A stretch of DNA of 64,000 nt from Erysipelotrichaceae bacterium (GTDB lineage Bacteria; Bacillota_I; Bacilli_A; Erysipelotrichales; Erysipelotrichaceae): the NCBI GenBank assembly GCA_030694975.1, contig JAUYTU010000010.1, forward strand, positions 154,798 through 218,797. The letters are read 5' to 3'. Below the pieces are notes generated by a model that searched no databases, was not told where the DNA came from, and saw only the letters and a program-made list of their open reading frames with translations. A program made the translations under genes and the position numbers. The first letter of the stretch is position 1. Each line of letters starts with the position of its first letter. This document shows, in pieces, positions 61,751 to 64,000 of the stretch.

Positions 61751-62174
61751 GGTCTTCCTCCTCGATGATGGTATGGAATAGTGTAATCATGGTACTGGCC
61801 ACCTTGATTCCAATACCAACAGTTAGAATCGGTATCATCCCGGCACTGATCAAATCACCGGCATTACCAATATAGAAACCACCTTGTTGATTAGACAAGA
61901 AACTGTCTGCCGTCAATATACCGACAAGGCCGACAATAATGTATAACCAAATACCGCCACTCTCCAGTTTCATGGATACACTGTGTGGAAACTTCTTCAT
62001 AGCGACATCCGCCGAAAATGATAACGTATAGAGCACCATGGCCGCACCTAAAATTGCGCCGCCGGAGAAACCGCCACCGGGTGAAATATGACCAAAAAGA
62101 ACAATAAATATACCATACACGATCATAAAAGGAATAACGATACGTGATATCATCTTAACGATTAGATCATCCAT
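61743..62174 (-). CDS. mrpB: Na+/H+ antiporter subunit MrpB (MbhF-like)
   Basis: 143 residues with four helices. GHISPGGGFSGGAILGAAMVLYTLSF is the MnhB signature, preceded by SRIVIPFMIVYGIFIVLF. The end YIGNAGDLISAGMIPILTVGIGIKVASTMITLF is also typical. ATG at 62174 lies after AAGGAGGAAGAAC; an in-frame ATG 18 bases earlier overlaps that site. Overlaps the MbhE-like gene. Confidence 0.92.
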   Translation of the reverse strand: MDDLIVKMISRIVIPFMIVYGIFIVLFGHISPGGGFSGGAILGAAMVLYTLSFSADVAMKKFPHSVSMKLESGGIWLYIIVGLVGILTADSFLSNQQGGFYIGNAGDLISAGMIPILTVGIGIKVASTMITLFHTIIEEEDHE

Positions 62175-62466
62175 GTTCTTCCTCCTTGCCATGTGGTTTT
62201 AAAGTGGCTAGCACCGAAAGTACGGCCGCAATCGAAGTAAAGAGCACTGTAGTTTCTCCCAAAGTGTCAAACGCCCGGTAATCTGTGATAATCGCCGCAA
62301 TGACATTTTGTGCTCCAGCTTCCGTGGTGCTATTATCCAAATAATAACGAGTTGTAGCATTGTAAGAAGGATTATCCACGCTTCCCAAAGCCGGCATCTG
62401 CATGACGCTGTAGGACAATATAATAAAGAGCATTGTTAAAACGAAAATAAAAATCCCTTTTTTCAT
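62167..62466 (-). CDS. MbhE-like subunit (MrpA C-terminal part) of the antiporter
   Basis: 99 residues: one N-terminal helix, a loop with DNPSYNATTRYYLDNSTTEAG, then AQNVIAAIITDYRAFDTLGETTVLFTSIAAVLSVL, the mark of the MbhE/MrpA-tail family (DYRxxDTLGE). In most bacteria this sequence is the end of the large MrpA or the start of MrpB; here it is a separate small gene. ATG overlaps the DUF4040 gene stop by 4 bases. Confidence 0.88.
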   Translation of the reverse strand: MKKGIFIFVLTMLFIILSYSVMQMPALGSVDNPSYNATTRYYLDNSTTEAGAQNVIAAIITDYRAFDTLGETTVLFTSIAAVLSVLATLKPHGKEEEHG

Positions 62467-62702
62467 TTTTCCATCCTCCCGGTGCGACTGATAACCGCAA
62501 TAAACAACATCGTAGTGACACCGGCGCCGATCGCGGCTTCAGTCAATGCGATATCTGGGGCTCTTAACAATAACCAAAGCACGGCCATAATCAAGCTGTA
62601 GGACGCAAACAGAATTACTGCCCCAAGCAAATCTTTGGTATGTTGAACCGCAATGGCACAAACGATTAGAAAGACGACTAAGATAATATTAAGTATTAGC
62701 AT
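62463..62702 (-). CDS. MbhD-like DUF4040 subunit (MrpA segment) of the antiporter
   Basis: 79 residues, three helices. LLGAVILFASYSLIMAVLWLLLRAPDIALTEAAIGAGVTTMLFIAVI is the DUF4040 signature (APDIALTEAAIGAG), found inside MrpA of ordinary Mrp systems or as the stand-alone MbhD subunit of archaeal-type complexes. ATG at 62702 follows AAGGAGGACGAGT; longer in-frame starts lie in mrpG and lack a site. It overlaps mrpG by 14 bases. Confidence 0.9.
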   Translation of the reverse strand: MLILNIILVVFLIVCAIAVQHTKDLLGAVILFASYSLIMAVLWLLLRAPDIALTEAAIGAGVTTMLFIAVISRTGRMEK

Positions 62703-63024
62703 ACTCGTCCTCCTTCTTTTTGATAAGCTGTTCTTTTTTATATTCAGCTTTCGCAATAATATGAGCGGCTGTAGGGTTGGTCAGCCATACAAAAATCAAA
62801 ATAAGTAATAGCTTTAAACTAATCATCGACAACCCGTTGAAAATCATCAATCCAACCAAAATCAAACCAGTGCCGAGGGTATCGCATTTGGTTGTCGCAT
62901 GCATCCGACAGAAAACATCCGGCATACGGATTAAACCGATCGTACCGACAAAAAAGAAGAAAGCACCGCCAAGCAGAAACAGAATAGCGATTATTTCAAG
63001 GGTAATTTTCAGTATTTCATTCAT
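62689..63024 (-). CDS. mrpG: Na+/H+ antiporter subunit MrpG
   Basis: 111 residues with three helices. FFFVGTIGLIRMPDVFCRMHATTKCDTLGTGLILVGLMIF is the PhaG/MnhG signature (IRxPDxxxRxHAxTKxxTLG). The end KLLLILIFVWLTNPTAAHIIAKAEYK is also typical. The ATG at 63024 overlaps the mrpF stop, implying coupled translation. Confidence 0.95.
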   Translation of the reverse strand: MNEILKITLEIIAILFLLGGAFFFFVGTIGLIRMPDVFCRMHATTKCDTLGTGLILVGLMIFNGLSMISLKLLLILIFVWLTNPTAAHIIAKAEYKKEQLIKKKEDEYANT

Positions 63025-63290
63025 CAGAATAATTTCCCCTTTTCTAAGTATTTAGATACGGCTACAGTCGTGATGAATCCCATCATCGCATACACAATCG
63101 CCACATCCACAAAGGAGTCTTGGTTGGTTAAACCGGCTAACAATACGATTAAAATAGTAACTTTGGTAGATATGACGTTGATAGATATGACCCGATCTGC
63201 CGGTGTCGGTCCGATATACGCACGATACAGGCATACAAAGGCCATGGCGGATAGGAAAATTGCAATCGCAATCATGACGTGTGTGATCAT
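63024..63290 (-). CDS. mrpF: Na+/H+ antiporter subunit MrpF
   Basis: 88 residues with three helices. FVCLYRAYIGPTPADRVISINVISTKVTILIVLLAGL and DVAIVYAMMGFITTVAVSKYLEKG match MnhF/PhaF (RxxxGPtxxDRvxalnvi). GGAGGAACTGGG precedes the ATG at 63290, which overlaps the mrpE stop by 4 bases. Confidence 0.95.
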   Translation of the reverse strand: MITHVMIAIAIFLSAMAFVCLYRAYIGPTPADRVISINVISTKVTILIVLLAGLTNQDSFVDVAIVYAMMGFITTVAVSKYLEKGKLF

Positions 63291-63781
63291 CCCAGTTCCT
63301 CCAATTCAATGATTCCCAGTTCAAGAATACTTCCTTCAATACCGTTTGCGGCTGCAGTGGTCAACGCATGGACCAAGATAAAATCCTCATCCATATCAAC
63401 AGATAGAGTGCCGGGTGTCAGTGTTATCGCATTGGCATAAATGACTTTATTTAAGTCTTTTTTAATGTGTAAAGGCACCTTAAAGAAATGAGGTTGGATA
63501 TCCATGTTTTTGCTAAGAACGATCTTTGCTACATCGATGTTCGCTTTGACGATTTCGATAACAAGGTGGTAGATATATCGAAAATACAGAACCAATCCTT
63601 TTTTGGAGTATATACTGGACTGCTCTTCCTCAATCAACAGTTCACTGGAAAACCATAAGGTTGCCCAACAGACCAATAGTCCGGCAACGACGTTTTCGAT
63701 TGTATAACGTGGAATTAAGATTAGCCAGAATAACATCATGACCGAGTATAAAAACAGTGATATTTTTGTTTTTTTGTGCAA
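63287..63781 (-). CDS. mrpE: Na+/H+ antiporter subunit MrpE
   Basis: 164 residues. Two N-terminal helices (FLYSVMMLFWLILIPRYTIENVVAGLLVCWATLWF) are followed by YFRYIYHLVIEIVKANIDVAKIVLS and the cytoplasmic domain ANAITLTPGTLSVDMDEDFILVHAL, the MnhE pattern. It helps assemble the complex. The start appears to be TTG at 63781, 8 bases after GGAAGG; the in-frame GTG at 63790 lies within that site. First gene of the antiporter operon. Confidence 0.92.
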   Translation of the reverse strand: MHKKTKISLFLYSVMMLFWLILIPRYTIENVVAGLLVCWATLWFSSELLIEEEQSSIYSKKGLVLYFRYIYHLVIEIVKANIDVAKIVLSKNMDIQPHFFKVPLHIKKDLNKVIYANAITLTPGTLSVDMDEDFILVHALTTAAANGIEGSILELGIIELEELG

Positions 63782-63819
63782 TTTGATCACCTTCCTGATT
63801 CGAGTCGTGCAATAAGTTC

Positions 63820-63848
63820 ATTTTATCTTACATTAACCTATACTTCAA
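63820..63848 (-). promoter_or_regulatory. Predicted promoter of the mrp operon
   Basis: TTGAAG (63848-63843), 17 bases, TAAAAT (63825-63820) on the minus strand, between the 5S rRNA terminator and mrpE. Confidence 0.55.
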
Positions 63849-63861
63849 CTCTTCAATTTAT

Positions 63862-63886
63862 TAAAAAAGCTCCCGTAAGGGAGCTT
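63862..63886 (-). terminator. Terminator of the rRNA operon
   Basis: GCTCCC-TTAC-GGGAGC followed by TTTTTTAAT on the minus strand, directly after the 5S rRNA 3' end. Confidence 0.88.
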
Positions 63887-63890
63887 GATT

Positions 63891-64000
63891 ACCTGGCAAC
63901 GCGCTATTTTCACATGGGCAGGCCATGCTATCGTCGCCGCTGAAGTGCTTAACTTCTGTGTTCGGGATGGGAACAGGTGTGACCACTTCGCCATCGTCAC
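63891..64000 (-). rRNA. rrf: 5S ribosomal RNA (3' part, cut by the window edge)
   Basis: On the minus strand the sequence begins GTGACGATGGCGAAGTGGTC and contains ACACCTGTTCCCATCCCGAA and ACAGAAGTTAAGCACTTCAG, the conserved 5S loop regions, and ends CGTTGCCAGG. About 110 of some 115-117 nt are inside the window; only the first few bases are missing. The 23S and 16S genes would lie beyond the edge. Confidence 0.95.

Overview
The window looks like a chromosomal segment of a low-to-moderate-GC Bacillota bacterium, probably from the Erysipelotrichia/Mollicutes-related side. This is an inference from gene content, not a database result. Supporting points are Rex, a T-box leader, an L-box lysine riboswitch, cre-like sites, strong AGGAGG ribosome binding sites, an acetylated diaminopimelate pathway and a pyrophosphate-type phosphofructokinase. 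TGA is used as a stop, so the code is standard. I see no insertion sequence, prophage or CRISPR array. The genome therefore still makes lysine and diaminopimelate, and presumably a cell wall.

Layout. 1-210 is the tail of a truncated gene. 280-3260 (minus) is a copper-defence operon: an HMA chaperone, a CueP-like protein and a CPH-type P1B ATPase, with a CsoR-like palindrome at the predicted transcription start. 3519-5435 holds envelope or stress small proteins: CsbD with a repeat tail, two very small membrane proteins and an LEA-like helical-repeat protein. 5523-11499 is mixed housekeeping: DUF302, a YwaF-like membrane protein, PlsY, a methyltransferase, a PH-domain protein, a nucleotidyltransferase, a molybdopterin-fold lipoprotein and Ndk. 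11501-15439 (minus) is a catabolic cluster (carbamate kinase, cytosine-deaminase-like amidohydrolase, permease) whose two transcription units carry closely similar control regions. 15481-18738 has a membrane protein, a diguanylate cyclase, Dps and GrpB. 18898-21222 is a T-box-controlled asnB plus a GNAT gene. 21300-29230 is a riboswitch-controlled lysine operon, lysA-lysC-dapF-asd-dapA-dapB-dapH-dapL, mostly joined by ATGA overlaps. A second diguanylate cyclase follows.

30502-32772 (minus) joins PTS enzyme I, an acyl carrier protein and a small HTH-like protein. 33328-40752 (minus) is an oligopeptide ABC transporter operon, oppABCDF. Its OppC carries a seven-repeat RCC1-like beta-propeller in the outside loop between TM1 and the conserved permease core. 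Its OppF has a helical insertion of about 165 residues, and a tiny membrane protein with a likely CTG start overlaps the oppF end. This transporter is the most unusual system in the window. 41158-41247 is tRNA-Ser(CGA). 41284-52339 (minus) carries a membrane protein, PPi-type phosphofructokinase, an Old-Yellow-Enzyme oxidoreductase, an ABC-F protein, a probably altered cell-wall amidase, AsnS, Rex and the t6A cluster tsaE-tsaB-rimI-tsaD. 52550-55514 has an unrecognised protein and an M48 protease. 55644-63781 (minus) is a split, Mbh-like Mrp cation/proton antiporter locus with three MrpD-like subunits and no full-length MrpA. The right edge is the 3' part of a 5S rRNA gene with its terminator, so an rRNA operon lies just beyond.
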